From Pseudomonadota bacterium (GTDB lineage Bacteria > Pseudomonadota > Gammaproteobacteria > Burkholderiales > Rhodocyclaceae): a stretch of 64,000 nt of DNA. The DNA lies in assembly GCA_008501585.1 (NCBI GenBank), contig QQUN01000035.1, forward strand, positions 62,001-126,000, written 5' to 3'. The notes below the pieces were generated by a model that had not been told where the DNA came from, searched no databases, and saw only the letters and a program-made list of their open reading frames with translations. The position numbers and the translations under genes are program-made. The first letter of the stretch is position 1. Each line of letters starts with the position of its first letter. This document shows positions 16,437-26,327 of this stretch, piece by piece.

Positions 16437-18062
16437 CTACACCTTGATATCCCGGATGCCGAACTTGGCCTTGAGGGTGGCGTGGAATTCCTTCAGGGCG
16501 GGCAGGCGGGCGTTGTTCGGGTCGTGCCGGCGGACGCGGTCGATGAGGCGCTGCGCTTGCTCGGCGTACTGTTCGCTCCAGCCGCGGTTTTCGATATGGC
16601 GCAGCAGCGCCAGGGCCGCGTTGAACAGCACGTGGACGTTGTTCGGCATCTTGCCGACGGCGCTGAGCATTTCGTCGACGGCACCGTCGAAGTCGCCGGC
16701 CTTGGCCTTCTCCGCGCCGGTGGCAACCAGGGCCCGGACCTCCTGGTGGACTTGTTTCTCCAGATCCTGCGCCAGCGCGGCATAGCCGCGCGCGTCGAGC
16801 ATCTTGCGGGTGTTCTCGACGGCGCGCGGGGTGTCGGCGGTGCGCATGATGTCGAGCACCACCTCGGTGCCGGCGGCTTCCATGCCGTGGTCAAAACAGG
16901 CGCGGGCCAGTTCCTGCTTGAGCCCGAGTGACAGTTTGCCGAGCCGGCGGGATTCGGTCAGGGCCGACTCAACCGCGGTCTTGGCCTTGGCTTCGTCGCC
17001 AAGCTTGCCGTGGAGCATGGCCGCGGATAGCGCGGTGCAGAGCTTGCCGCGTTCGGTGGAGGCCATGCTGCGATCGAGGTCACGCAGGGTGGCGGCGGCC
17101 TCTTCGAGCTTGCCGTTGCCAATCTGCGCCTGCATCAGCCAGACATGGTCGTCCGGGTCGCGAAAATCGGAGTACTTGCCCTTGCGCACCACCTCGCCAA
17201 GCACGGCTTCAGCGGTGTGCGGGTCGTCCATTTCGAGGGCGATGGCACCGAGGCGACGCAGGCGGCCCAGGCGATGGGGGGAGACGGCTGCGGCCCGGGC
17301 AAGGATGTCTCGCGCCTTGGCCAGTTCGCCGGCCGCTTCACGGGTGCGGGCGAGCCAGTCGTAGGCGTCGAGAAACTGGTCGTTTTCGTCGACCAGGCCG
17401 GCGAGCAGGTCTTCGGCTTCGCCATAGCGTTGCCGCATGTACAGTGCCTTGGCGAGCCCCAGGCGCGCCCAGGGAATGGCACGCAGCTTGAGCACTTGCT
17501 GATAGACCGTTTCGGCGTCGTCGGCCTCGCCGGCGAAGATATGCAGTTCGGCACGCAGGCGCAGGAAATCGAGCAGGTACTGTGGATGCGCCCGTTCGCC
17601 CTCGAGGCAGGCGCGCAAGGCGCCCGGCGTGTCGCCAGCGTCGATCCGCTTATAGACGGGGAGCAGTGCGTCGCGCTTGAGGATGGCGCGTGCGATGCGG
17701 GTGTGCAGGGTGTCGGCCGCAAAGGGTTTGAGCACATAGTCGTTCGGTGCCAGTTCGGCGGCCGAGACCACTTTTTCGTACTGACGCTCGCCGGTGACCA
17801 TGATGAACAGCGTGGCCAGCGGGATGATGTTGTTGTGGCGCAGGTCTTCGAGCAGGTGCTGGCCGTCCTGGCCGTCGCCAATGTGGTATTCGCAAAGGAT
17901 CAGGTCGAAGGTGGACTCGCGCAGTTTGCGCACGGCCGCGCCGGCAGAGACGGCAAGTTGCACCTTCTCGACGCCACTCTCGCCCAGCATGGTCCGCAAC
18001 TGGGTGCGCATGTTGGGGTTGGCCTCGATCACGAGGGCGGTGACGGCAGACAGGTCTGGCAT
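16437..18062 (-). CDS. Receiver domain (degenerate) fused to TPR protein
   Basis: A 541-residue protein. Residues about 7-125 are a response-regulator receiver fold; the remainder is tetratricopeptide-like helical repeats. The receiver keeps the switch threonine (MVTGE, Thr90) and the lysine (YVLKPF, Lys112). The acidic pair reads E13-A14 instead of D-D, and the phospho-acceptor position reads LCEYH, Glu58 instead of Asp. Phosphorylation at the normal site is therefore unlikely; glutamate could mimic the phosphorylated state. No output domain other than TPRs is present, so signalling would be by protein contact. It is encoded between aspS and the RNase gene; no kinase is adjacent. Confidence 0.85.
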   Translation of the reverse strand: MPDLSAVTALVIEANPNMRTQLRTMLGESGVEKVQLAVSAGAAVRKLRESTFDLILCEYHIGDGQDGQHLLEDLRHNNIIPLATLFIMVTGERQYEKVVSAAELAPNDYVLKPFAADTLHTRIARAILKRDALLPVYKRIDAGDTPGALRACLEGERAHPQYLLDFLRLRAELHIFAGEADDAETVYQQVLKLRAIPWARLGLAKALYMRQRYGEAEDLLAGLVDENDQFLDAYDWLARTREAAGELAKARDILARAAAVSPHRLGRLRRLGAIALEMDDPHTAEAVLGEVVRKGKYSDFRDPDDHVWLMQAQIGNGKLEEAAATLRDLDRSMASTERGKLCTALSAAMLHGKLGDEAKAKTAVESALTESRRLGKLSLGLKQELARACFDHGMEAAGTEVVLDIMRTADTPRAVENTRKMLDARGYAALAQDLEKQVHQEVRALVATGAEKAKAGDFDGAVDEMLSAVGKMPNNVHVLFNAALALLRHIENRGWSEQYAEQAQRLIDRVRRHDPNNARLPALKEFHATLKAKFGIRDIKV

Positions 18063-18133
18063 TGTGGGTGCGCCGTGAAGTCAGGGGGACAACACCATTG
18101 TCGGCCCCCTGGGGCTGATCTTGAGCCGGTCCG

Positions 18134-18168
18134 CAAAAACAAACAAGGCGACCGAAGTCGCCTTGTTG
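18134..18168 (-). terminator. Rho-independent terminator of aspS
   Basis: On the minus strand a 9-bp stem CAAGGCGAC / GTCGCCTTG closes a TTCG tetraloop and is followed by TTTGTTTTTG. It lies about 20 bases past the aspS stop. It also separates aspS from the receiver-TPR gene downstream. Confidence 0.88.
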
Positions 18169-18189
18169 TGTCGACAGGGCGGGGCCGGT

Positions 18190-19986
18190 TCAGCCCTTGG
18201 CGACTTCTACTGCGGTTTCGACCTTCTGGCGCAGGCGAATGTGCAGGTCACGCAGCTGGCGCTCGTCGACCTCGCCGGGGGCGTCGGTCAGCAGGCACTG
18301 GGCGCGCTGGGTCTTCGGGAAGGCGATGACGTCGCGGATCGACTCGGCGCCGGTCATCAGCGTGACCACGCGATCAAGGCCAAAGGCCAGGCCGCCGTGC
18401 GGCGGGGCGCCGAACTTCAGCGCGTCGAGCAGGAAGCCGAACTTCACGCGGGCTTCTTCGTCCTGGATGTTCAGGGCGCGGAAGACCTTGGACTGCACGT
18501 CCGCCTGGTGGATACGGACCGAGCCGCCGCCGATTTCCCAGCCGTTGAGCGCCAGGTCGTAGGCCTTGGCCAGGCAGGTGCCCGGCGCGGTTTCGAGCAG
18601 GTCGACGTGATCGTCCTTGGGTGCCGTGAAGGGGTGGTGGCAGGCCACCCAGCGCTTGTCTTCGTCGTCGTACTCGAACATCGGGAAGTCGGTGATCCAT
18701 ACCGGGGTCCAGGCGTCACCGGTCAGGTGACCTTTCTCGTGGCCGATCTTGACGCGCAGCGCGCCAAGGGCGTCGTTGACCACCTTGGACTTGTCGGCAC
18801 CGAAGAACATCAGGTCGCCATCCTTGGCGCCGGAGCGCTCGACAATGGCGGCCAGGGCGGCGTCGGACAGGTTCTTGACGATCGGCGACTGCATGCCGTC
18901 GCGCCCCTTGGCGATTTCGTTGAACTTGATCCATGCCAGACCGCGGGCACCGTAGATGCCGACGAACTTGGTGTAGTCGTCGATTTCGCCGCGCGACAGG
19001 TCGCCGCCGCCTGGGATCAGCAGGCCGGCAACCCGGCCGCCACTGGTGGCCGGGCCGGAGAAGACCTTGAAGTCGACGTTGGCCATCACGTCGGTCAGTT
19101 CGGTGAACTCGAGTGCCACGCGAAGGTCCGGCTTGTCGGAGCCGAAACGGTGCATGGCTTCGGCATAGGTCTGGCGCGGGAAGGGCGAGGGCAGCTCGAC
19201 GTCGAGCGACTCCTTGAAGACGAAGCGGATCAGGCCTTCCATGAGGTCGGTGATCGCGGCCTCGTCCAGGAACGAGGTTTCGATATCGACCTGGGTGAAT
19301 TCCGGCTGACGGTCGGCGCGCAGGTCTTCGTCGCGGAAGCACTTGACGATCTGGTAGTAGCGGTCGAAGCCGGCCACCATCAGCAACTGCTTGAACAGCT
19401 GCGGCGATTGCGGGAGGGCAAAGAACTGGCCCGGATGAACGCGCGAGGGGACGAGGTAGTCGCGCGCGCCTTCAGGCGTGCTCTTGGTGAGCATCGGTGT
19501 CTCGACGTCGATGAAGCCGTTGGCGTCGAGGAAGCGGCGGAAGGCCATCGCGACCTTGTAGCGCAGCATCAGGTTGCGCTGCATGTGCGGACGGCGCAGA
19601 TCGACCACGCGATGGGTCAGGCGGGTGGTTTCCGACAGGTTGTCATCATCGAGCTGGAACGGCGGCGTGACCGAGGCGTTGAGCACTTCGATCTCTTGGC
19701 ACAGGATTTCGATCTCGCCAGAGGTGAGGTTGGCGTTTTCGGTGCCTGACGGACGACGGCGGACCTTGCCGGTCATGCGCAGCACGTACTCGTTACGCAC
19801 CGATTCGGCCACCGCGAACATGTCGGCGCGGTCCGGATCGCACACCACCTGGACCAGGCCTTCGCGATCGCGCAGGTCGACAAAGATGACGCCACCGTGG
19901 TCGCGCCGGCGATGCACCCAGCCGCACAGTGTGACGATCTGGTCGAGGTTGGCGGCAGTGACCTGTCCGCAGTAGTGAGTACGCAT
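18190..19986 (-). CDS. aspS: Aspartate--tRNA ligase
   Basis: A class II aminoacyl-tRNA synthetase of 598 residues, the bacterial AspRS size. The N-terminal anticodon-binding OB fold reads [20 protein letters not shown] and [11 protein letters not shown]. Motif 2 is seen in [20 protein letters not shown], and motif 3 in the GLAFGLDRV segment near residue 545. The bacterial GAD insertion lies between. The frame is open 14 codons further up, but the ATG at 19986 gives the family N-terminus. Whether the enzyme is discriminating or also charges tRNA-Asn cannot be decided here. Confidence 0.97.
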   Translation of the reverse strand: MRTHYCGQVTAANLDQIVTLCGWVHRRRDHGGVIFVDLRDREGLVQVVCDPDRADMFAVAESVRNEYVLRMTGKVRRRPSGTENANLTSGEIEILCQEIEVLNASVTPPFQLDDDNLSETTRLTHRVVDLRRPHMQRNLMLRYKVAMAFRRFLDANGFIDVETPMLTKSTPEGARDYLVPSRVHPGQFFALPQSPQLFKQLLMVAGFDRYYQIVKCFRDEDLRADRQPEFTQVDIETSFLDEAAITDLMEGLIRFVFKESLDVELPSPFPRQTYAEAMHRFGSDKPDLRVALEFTELTDVMANVDFKVFSGPATSGGRVAGLLIPGGGDLSRGEIDDYTKFVGIYGARGLAWIKFNEIAKGRDGMQSPIVKNLSDAALAAIVERSGAKDGDLMFFGADKSKVVNDALGALRVKIGHEKGHLTGDAWTPVWITDFPMFEYDDEDKRWVACHHPFTAPKDDHVDLLETAPGTCLAKAYDLALNGWEIGGGSVRIHQADVQSKVFRALNIQDEEARVKFGFLLDALKFGAPPHGGLAFGLDRVVTLMTGAESIRDVIAFPKTQRAQCLLTDAPGEVDERQLRDLHIRLRQKVETAVEVAKG

Positions 19987-20036
19987 GGTTCTGATTCCGT
20001 ATTTTCGAAACACTGGGCGCGGTGGCACCCGGCTTG

Positions 20037-20663
20037 TTAAGACTCGAGGGGGGCGAGCAGGGCGGCTTCGCCCTTCTTGCCGGGGGTGACGACCCCCATG
20101 GAAATAATGTACTTGAGCGCCTCGTCCACACTCATTTCAAGCTCGATCACGTCGGTTCGCGGCACCATCAGGAAAAAACCCGATGTGGGGTTCGGCGTGG
20201 TCGGAACGTAGACGCTGATGTAGTCACCAACAAGATGTCTTGCTGCCGCGCCACCCGGCTTGCCCGTGAGGAAGGCGATGGTCCAGGCGCCTTCGCGTGG
20301 ATACTGGATCAGCAGGGCCTTGCGGAATGCGTGGCTGGAACTGGAGAACAGGGTGTCGGAAACCTGCTTGACGCTGGAGTAGATGGACTTGACCACCGGG
20401 ATCCGCGCGAGAATGCCTTCCCAGAGCTGGACGACGCGCTGGCCGAGCACGTTGGCGCCGACCAGACCGGTTGCCAGGATGATCAGCAGCGTCACCGCGA
20501 CACCGATGCCGGGAATGTCGAGGCCGAGCAGCACCTTGGGTTGCCAGTGTTCGGGAACCCACAGCAGGATGCGGTCGAGCGTGCTGACGATCCACGCGAT
20601 CACCATGAAGGTGATTGCGAGCGGGATCCAGATCAGCAGGCCGGTGATGAAGTATTTTTTCAT
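20037..20663 (-). CDS. DUF502 family membrane protein
   Basis: A 208-residue integral membrane protein of the DUF502 family, function unknown. There are two hydrophobic segments, [20 protein letters not shown] near the N-terminus and an [20 protein letters not shown] segment near residue 60. A cytoplasmic or periplasmic domain follows with the conserved [19 protein letters not shown] and [12 protein letters not shown]. It lies just upstream of aspS on the same strand and downstream of the FmdB gene, a frequent order in betaproteobacteria. Confidence 0.9.
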   Translation of the reverse strand: MKKYFITGLLIWIPLAITFMVIAWIVSTLDRILLWVPEHWQPKVLLGLDIPGIGVAVTLLIILATGLVGANVLGQRVVQLWEGILARIPVVKSIYSSVKQVSDTLFSSSSHAFRKALLIQYPREGAWTIAFLTGKPGGAAARHLVGDYISVYVPTTPNPTSGFFLMVPRTDVIELEMSVDEALKYIISMGVVTPGKKGEAALLAPLES

Positions 20664-20672
20664 TCGCGGCGG

Positions 20673-20942
20673 TCAGTGGCAGGCGCAGCCGCCCCCGCAG
20701 CCGGCATCCGCGGCGCTTGCCGTGCTGCTGGATTCGGTTTTGGCCGTGCTTGGCTTGCTGCCACCTTTGAAGTCGGTGGCGTACCAGCCGGACCCCTTGA
20801 GCTGGAAGCCGGCCGCGGTCAGTTGCTTGGCGTAGCTGGCCGACCCGCATGCCGGGCAGGTGCTCAGCGGGGCATCACTCAATTTCTGCAGATGTTCTTT
20901 TTCTGCGCCGCAATCGGCGCAGCGATAGGCGTAAATCGGCAT
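20673..20942 (-). CDS. FmdB family zinc-ribbon protein
   Basis: An 89-residue protein. The FmdB/CxxC zinc ribbon is at the N-terminus: MPIYAYRCADCG, then CPACGS, giving two CxxC pairs. The C-terminal tail is low in complexity, rich in Ser/Thr/Ala, and ends CGGGCACH, an unusual second cysteine cluster. It was first described as a possible regulator of formamidase/amidase genes; the true function is unclear. It is 9 bases upstream of the DUF502 gene, so the two are co-transcribed. Confidence 0.88.
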   Translation of the reverse strand: MPIYAYRCADCGAEKEHLQKLSDAPLSTCPACGSASYAKQLTAAGFQLKGSGWYATDFKGGSKPSTAKTESSSTASAADAGCGGGCACH

Positions 20943-21023
20943 GACAAGCTCCGAAAAATCAAGCCCGTAAGTCTATCGTATTGGTGATACGGCGGGAAGC
21001 GGCGTCGGCTGCGCCGGCATGGG

Positions 21024-21875
21024 TCAGAGCAGTTGCAGATAGCGCGCGTTCAGCGTGTCGCCGAAGAACAGGGCGAGTATTCCCGCCGCGGCCAGGTAAG
21101 GGCCGAACGGGATGGGCGTGTTGCGACCGTGGCGGGCAAACATGATGAGGGCAATCCCCACCAGCGCCCCGACCACGGACGACAGGAGGATCGTCAGCGG
21201 CAGCATCTGCCAGCCCAGCCATGCCCCGATCGCGGCCAGCAGTTTGAAGTCGCCATAGCCCATGCCCTCCTTGCCGGTGATGAGGCGGAAAAGGTGAAAG
21301 ACCAGCCAGAGGCTCAGGTAGCCGGCGATGGCGCCGATGACGGCAGCGTTGATCGTGGTGAAGCTGCCGCCAAGATTGAACGCCAGCCCCAGCCAGATCA
21401 GCGGCAGGGTGATCGCATCAGGCAGGAGTTGGGTGTCCAGATCGATGAAGGTCAGGGCGATCATGGCCCAGAGAAACAAGACGGCACCGACCGTCGTCAG
21501 GCTGTTGCCGAAGGTCCAGGCGGCCAGCCCCGACAAGGCGGCAGTGACAAGCTCCACGGTCGGGTATCGGCGACTGATCGGTGCCTTGCAGTGCCTGCAG
21601 CGCCCCCGCAGCACCAGATAGCTCAGCACCGGCACGTTGTCGATCGCCGTGACCTGGGTGCCGCAGTGCGGGCAGCGCGAGCGCGGGGTGGCCAGGTTGA
21701 ATGTGGCAACGGTGTCCGGCGCCTCGCCGCGTAATTCCGCCGCCTGCATGGCCCACTCGTTCTCCATCATCTTGGGCAGTCGATGGATGACGACATTGAG
21801 AAAGCTGCCGACAAACAGTCCGACAAGGGTGGTCAGGGGGACGAGCGCAATCGGGTCGGAGAGTAGGTCGGTCAT
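21024..21875 (-). CDS. pilD: Type IV prepilin peptidase / N-methyltransferase
   Basis: A 283-residue polytopic aspartic protease of family A24 that cleaves the prepilin leader and methylates the new N-terminus. The methylase-side zinc site CPHCGTQ and CRHCKAP (two CxxC pairs near 75-100) is intact. The two catalytic aspartates lie in DLDTQLLPD and in GYGDFKLLAAIGAWLG. The N-terminal GLFVGSFLNVVIHRLP is conserved. It is the third gene of pilB-pilC-pilD. A stable hairpin sits between it and pilC. The coaE-zapD genes that often follow in this lineage are absent. Confidence 0.95.
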   Translation of the reverse strand: MTDLLSDPIALVPLTTLVGLFVGSFLNVVIHRLPKMMENEWAMQAAELRGEAPDTVATFNLATPRSRCPHCGTQVTAIDNVPVLSYLVLRGRCRHCKAPISRRYPTVELVTAALSGLAAWTFGNSLTTVGAVLFLWAMIALTFIDLDTQLLPDAITLPLIWLGLAFNLGGSFTTINAAVIGAIAGYLSLWLVFHLFRLITGKEGMGYGDFKLLAAIGAWLGWQMLPLTILLSSVVGALVGIALIMFARHGRNTPIPFGPYLAAAGILALFFGDTLNARYLQLL

Positions 21876-21888
21876 GGAAAAGAAGTGT

Positions 21889-21907
21889 CGCCCCGTTGCA
21901 CGGGGCG
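21889..21907 (-). other. Hairpin between pilC and pilD
   Basis: An 8-bp perfect stem CGCCCCGT / ACGGGGCG with a 3-base loop fills much of the 42-base pilC-pilD spacer, just 13 bases before the pilD start. There is no long T-run, so it is more likely an mRNA stability or processing element, or a partial attenuator, than a full terminator. Confidence 0.5.
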
Positions 21908-21917
21908 ATAGTGTGGA

Positions 21918-23153
21918 TTAGACGACGGCACCGAGCTTGAAGATGGGGAGGTACATGGCGACGACGAGGCCGCCGATGACTGTGCCGAGGAAGACCATGA
22001 TCATCGGTTCGAGGAGTTGGGAGAGACCGGCGACCGCATCGTCGACTTCTTGCTCGAAGAAATCGGCCACTTTGCTCAGCATGCTGTCGAGCTGGCCAGA
22101 TTCTTCGCCGATCGAAACCATCTGTACAACCATGGTCGGGAAGACTTTGACCCCTTGCATGGAAACGGTGAGGCTGGTACCCGTGCTGACGTCGGACTGG
22201 ATCTGTTTGGTCGCGACTTTGTAAACATGATTTCCAGCGGCTCCGCCAACCGATTCTAGGGCTTCGACGAGTGGCACACCGGCGGCAAACATGGTTGACA
22301 ACGTTCGTGTCCACCGTGCGATAGTGGCTTTTCGGATGACCTCACCGATGACCGGAACTTGAAGGATGAAGCGATCCATGGCGTTTTGGGCCTTCTCGGA
22401 CCGTCGGTAGGCCATGACAAGAGCCGTAATGGTCGCTGCAACGAGACCGAGGACAATGTACCAGTTGTCAACAAAGTAGTCCGACATTGCAATGACGATT
22501 TGCGTCGGTGCCGGTAAATCCGCGCCAAAGCTGGTAAAAACATTCTTGAATTCAGGGATGACGAAAAGCATCATGATAGAAACGACAATGCCGGCCACGA
22601 CGATGACGGCCATTGGATAAAACAGCGCCGATTTAATCTTGCTCTTGATCGCAAGAATCTTCTCTTTGTACGTCGCCAGTCGATCCAGCAAACTATCCAG
22701 GATGCCCGCCTGTTCGCCTGCCGCCACCAGGTTGCAGAACAGCTGGTCAAAGTGCACGGGATGCTTCCTGAACGCCTGCGACAGGCTGCTCCCTGTCTCC
22801 ACGTCGTTGCGAATATCGTTCAGCAGGCGGCCGAGCGAGGGGTTGGCCGACCCCTTGATGCCGATGTCGAAGGCCTGCAGCAGCGGGACGCCGGATTTCA
22901 TCATGGTGGCCATCTGGCGGGTGAACAGCGCGATGTCCTTGTCGGTGATGCGGCGGCCGCGCGACAGCTTCCGTTTCTTGACCTTGGTGACGAGAATGCC
23001 CTGGCGTCGCAGTGTGGCTTGAACCACGGCCTCGCCGCCGGCGCGTACTTCGCCGCGAACGATCTTGCCTTTCTTGTCCTTGCCCTCCCAGTCGTAAAGG
23101 TGTTCCTTGACGTCCTGGGCGGTGCGTCGAGCGGATCGGGTCGCGGTTGCCAT
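21918..23153 (-). CDS. pilC: Type IV pilus inner-membrane platform protein
   Basis: A 411-residue member of the GspF/PilC family forming the inner-membrane platform for pilus assembly. There are two homologous T2SSF halves, each with a conserved segment: FTRQMATMMKSGVPLLQAFD near 100 and WTRTLSTMFAAGVPLVEALE near 300. The transmembrane helices are MAVIVVAGIVVSIMMLFVIP, the WYIVLGLVAATITALV segment and the C-terminal MVFLGTVIGGLVVAMYLPIF. The N-terminal cytoplasmic part (YDWEGKDKKGKIVRGEVRA) should contact PilB. It lies 17 bases after pilB. Confidence 0.96.
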   Translation of the reverse strand: MATATRSARRTAQDVKEHLYDWEGKDKKGKIVRGEVRAGGEAVVQATLRRQGILVTKVKKRKLSRGRRITDKDIALFTRQMATMMKSGVPLLQAFDIGIKGSANPSLGRLLNDIRNDVETGSSLSQAFRKHPVHFDQLFCNLVAAGEQAGILDSLLDRLATYKEKILAIKSKIKSALFYPMAVIVVAGIVVSIMMLFVIPEFKNVFTSFGADLPAPTQIVIAMSDYFVDNWYIVLGLVAATITALVMAYRRSEKAQNAMDRFILQVPVIGEVIRKATIARWTRTLSTMFAAGVPLVEALESVGGAAGNHVYKVATKQIQSDVSTGTSLTVSMQGVKVFPTMVVQMVSIGEESGQLDSMLSKVADFFEQEVDDAVAGLSQLLEPMIMVFLGTVIGGLVVAMYLPIFKLGAVV

Positions 23154-23170
23154 GTGTGCTGTGCCTCGGT

Positions 23171-24889
23171 TTATTCGTTGGTCGTCGCCAGGACTTCCGT
23201 CAGCGACGTCATGCCGGCCTTGACCTTGCGCAGGCCAGAGCGGCGCAGGTCCATGACGCCGTCCAGTTCAGCCTGGGCGGCAATTTCGATGGAGTTGCCG
23301 TTGTTCATGATGATGCGGGCAATGTCTTCGGTGATGGGCATCACCTGGTAAATGCCCACCCGGCCCTTGTAGCCGCTACCCTTGCATTTGTCGCAGCCGA
23401 CCGGCCCGTAGGGCTTCCAGCTGCCGTCCAGATCGGCTTCGGTGAAACCGGCTTCAATCAGCACATCGTGCGGAATGTCGACGGGCTGCTTGCATGAGCA
23501 CAGTCGCCGGGCCAGTCGCTGGGCGGTGATCAGGATGACCGACGAGGCAATGTTGAAGGGGGCAACGCCCATGTTGCGCAGCCGCTCCAATGTGGTCGGT
23601 GCGTCGTTGGTGTGCAGGGTGGACAGGACCAGGTGGCCCGTCTGGGCGGCCTTGATGGCAATCTCGGAGGTTTCCAGGTCACGGATTTCACCCACCATGA
23701 TCACGTCCGGATCCTGGCGCAGGAAGGCGCGCAGGGCAGACGAGAAGGTCAGTCCGGCCTTTTCGTTCACGTTGACCTGGTTGATGCCGGGCAGGTTGAT
23801 TTCCGCCGGATCCTCGGCCGTCGAGATGTTGACCCCGGCCTTGTTGAGGATGTTGAGGCAGGTGTACAGCGATACGGTCTTGCCGCTGCCCGTGGGGCCG
23901 GTCACCAGGATCATGCCGTAAGGACGCTCGATCGCTTCGAGCAGGGCGGCCTTCTGCTCCGGATCGTAGCCCAGCGCGTCCACTCCCAGCATGGCCGAGG
24001 AGGGGTCCAGGATACGCATGACGATCTTCTCGCCATGGAGGGTCGGCAACGTGGAGACGCGGAAATCGATGGCCTTGTTCTTTGACAGGACCAGCTTCAT
24101 GCGGCCGTCCTGCGGAACCCGCTTTTCGGAGATGTCCAGGCGCGAGATGACCTTGATACGGGCGGCGATCTTTTCTCGCAAGACCAGCGGGGGCTGGGCG
24201 ATCTCGCGCAGCGTCCCGTCGGTACGGACGCGGATGCGGTAGTACTTTTCGTAGGGTTCGAAGTGGATGTCCGAGGCGCCTTCGTTGATCGCGTCGATCA
24301 GCACCTTCTGGATGAAGCGGACGACGGGCGCGTCGTCGACCTCCGCCTGAGCGTCGTCGGCCGCGGCTTCGCTGGGCGCCTCCTGCTCCAGCATGTCCAT
24401 GTCGAACTCGTCGCCGCCTGTGAGCGCTTCAAGGCTCTCCTTGGCTGACTCGCCCTGCTTGTCGATGGCCGATTGCAGCTTGCTCGCTTCGACCACCACC
24501 GGATCGACCGACAGCCCGCTCTGGAAGCGGATCTCGTCGAGTGCGCGCAGATTGGTCGGGTCGGCAAGCGCCACGGTGAGCCGGTTGCCGCGCTTGGCGA
24601 TGGGGAGCACATGGTGCTTGCCGATCAGCTTGCGGTCGATCGCGTCGGAAACGATGTTGCCCGGCTCGAGCGCCGAGATGTCGAGCAGTGGGTGCCCGAA
24701 GGTGTCGGCAGCAAACCGAGCGATATCCCGCTCGCTGAGGAGACCTCTGCGTGCGGTTTCGAGAATGAACCCGTTGGCCTTGTTCTGCTGTTCGGCAGTG
24801 CACGCGACGGCATCCGCCTCGGTGAGGCGGTTCTGCTGAATCAGCGCACGCGCAAGACCGGTGAGCGCAATTTGTGGATTTGCTGCCAT
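23171..24889 (-). CDS. pilB: Type IV pilus assembly ATPase
   Basis: A 572-residue hexameric ATPase powering pilus extension. The N-terminal MshEN-type domain covers residues 1-150. The core has Walker A GPTGSGKTVSLY near 330, an Asp box ISTAEDPAEI near 358, Walker B DPDVIMVGEIRD near 395, and the His box THLVLSTLHTNDAP-like segment GHLVLSTLHTND near 420. A tetracysteine zinc motif is present (CSCKQ and CDKCKGSG). The GTG two codons earlier is possible, but the ATG at 24889 gives the expected MAANPQIALTG start. It is the first gene of the pil operon. Confidence 0.96.
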   Translation of the reverse strand: MAANPQIALTGLARALIQQNRLTEADAVACTAEQQNKANGFILETARRGLLSERDIARFAADTFGHPLLDISALEPGNIVSDAIDRKLIGKHHVLPIAKRGNRLTVALADPTNLRALDEIRFQSGLSVDPVVVEASKLQSAIDKQGESAKESLEALTGGDEFDMDMLEQEAPSEAAADDAQAEVDDAPVVRFIQKVLIDAINEGASDIHFEPYEKYYRIRVRTDGTLREIAQPPLVLREKIAARIKVISRLDISEKRVPQDGRMKLVLSKNKAIDFRVSTLPTLHGEKIVMRILDPSSAMLGVDALGYDPEQKAALLEAIERPYGMILVTGPTGSGKTVSLYTCLNILNKAGVNISTAEDPAEINLPGINQVNVNEKAGLTFSSALRAFLRQDPDVIMVGEIRDLETSEIAIKAAQTGHLVLSTLHTNDAPTTLERLRNMGVAPFNIASSVILITAQRLARRLCSCKQPVDIPHDVLIEAGFTEADLDGSWKPYGPVGCDKCKGSGYKGRVGIYQVMPITEDIARIIMNNGNSIEIAAQAELDGVMDLRRSGLRKVKAGMTSLTEVLATTNE

Positions 24890-24977
24890 GACCACCTGTT
24901 ATGGATCCGACATAGCATGTTGCATCGCTTGATGTGGCTTGTAAAGCGTCTGGCGCAAGTCATTGTGACTGCTTGGT

Positions 24978-26246
24978 TTACTCGCGCGGCTTGAACAAAC
25001 GCGCGGTCTTGACCATGCGATCCTGGGTTTGCACCACCTCGATGGGCACCTCGCCGATCCGGATCGAGAGCCCGGCTTCCGGAATATCCTGCAGGTGTTC
25101 GACGATCAGCCCGTTCACTGTTTTCGGCCCGCTGACCGGAAGGTTGAGCCCCAATTTGCGATTGAGGTCGCGCAGATTGTGTCCGCCGTCGACCAGTACG
25201 CTGTCGTTGCCGTGCCAGGCAAGGCGTTCGCCGCCATCGGGTGCGCTGGTCGTGAACTTGCCGATCATCTCTTCAATAATGTCTTCCACCGTCACCAGAC
25301 CAAGCAGCTCACCGTACTCATCCACCACCAGCCCCATCCGCTGCTTGTTCTCCTGGAAGAACTGCAACTGGGAATAGACCGGTGTATCGGCCGGGATGAA
25401 GTAGGACTTGGTGACCATGTGGCGCAAGGCGTCGTGGTCCAGCGGCTCTTCCAGCGTATGGCTCAGCATGCGTCGCAGGTGCAGGATGCCGATCACGTTG
25501 TCGGCCTCGCCGTCGAAGACAGGCAGACGGGTGTGATAGCTGGTCGCCAGCTGCTGGCGGATTTCATCGATCGGATCGGACAGATCGATGCCCTCGATGG
25601 CGCCGCGCGGCGTCATCACGTCTTCGACCGTGATGTCTTCGAGTTCGAACATGTTCAGCAGAATGCTGCGGTGTTTCGACGGAATCACATGTCCGGCCTC
25701 GAGCACCATGCTGCGCAGCTCTTCCGTCGACACCCTGTCCTCGCCCTGTTCGCCCGGCGGGGCCAGGCGCAGGGCGCGCAGCAGCGTTGCCACGAACAGA
25801 TTGACAAACCAGACCGCAAAGTACGAGGCGCGCAGCAGGAAGGTCAGCGGGAATGCATAGATCACGGCGAGGCGGTCGGCATAGCGGGCGCCGATCACCT
25901 TGGGGGTGATCTCGGAAAACACCAGGATCATGAACGTGACCGCCAGCGTGCCCAAGCCCAGCGCCCAGCGTTCTTCGCCGAACAGCGCAATGGTGATGAC
26001 GCTGACCAGCGTTGCCGCGGCGGCGTTCACCAGATTGTTGAAAAGCAGGATAACGCCGAGCAATTTGTCGGTTTGCGCCAGCAGAGCCAGGGCCAGCGTG
26101 GCGCCGCGGTGGCCACCGGAAGCCATGGATTTCAGACGGTATCGGTTGGCGACCATCATGGTCGTTTCCGCCATCGAGAACAGGCCGGAAAACACCAGCA
26201 AAAAGGCAAGTGCAGCGATCTGCACCGATAAGGGAATGTCGGACAC
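24978..26246 (-). CDS. HlyC/CorC family protein with DUF21 and CBS domains
   Basis: A 422-residue membrane protein of the CNNM/CorB type, linked in the family to magnesium or other divalent-cation transport. It has an N-terminal DUF21 membrane domain with about three helices (LAFLLVFSGLFSMAETTMMV, the VFSEITPKVIGA re-entrant region). A CBS pair follows (VMTPRGAIEGID and GLVVDEYGELLGLVTVEDII), then a C-terminal CorC/HlyC domain (LIVEHLQDIPEAG). The start codon is GTG at 26246. It lies between ccsA-like and pil genes on the same strand. Older names call it a hemolysin, without functional support. Confidence 0.92.
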   Translation of the reverse strand: MSDIPLSVQIAALAFLLVFSGLFSMAETTMMVANRYRLKSMASGGHRGATLALALLAQTDKLLGVILLFNNLVNAAAATLVSVITIALFGEERWALGLGTLAVTFMILVFSEITPKVIGARYADRLAVIYAFPLTFLLRASYFAVWFVNLFVATLLRALRLAPPGEQGEDRVSTEELRSMVLEAGHVIPSKHRSILLNMFELEDITVEDVMTPRGAIEGIDLSDPIDEIRQQLATSYHTRLPVFDGEADNVIGILHLRRMLSHTLEEPLDHDALRHMVTKSYFIPADTPVYSQLQFFQENKQRMGLVVDEYGELLGLVTVEDIIEEMIGKFTTSAPDGGERLAWHGNDSVLVDGGHNLRDLNRKLGLNLPVSGPKTVNGLIVEHLQDIPEAGLSIRIGEVPIEVVQTQDRMVKTARLFKPRE

Positions 26247-26327
26247 GGCCTGCTAGGGGAAAATGGGTGCGTCGAGTATTCCGGCGCGCCGGGGGGATGT
26301 CAAGGCGCCGGAATTGAGAATGCTCGG

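Noticed and set aside
18121-19749. 542-residue plus-strand frame
   Set aside because: Antisense to aspS; class II synthetase motifs on the minus strand explain the region.
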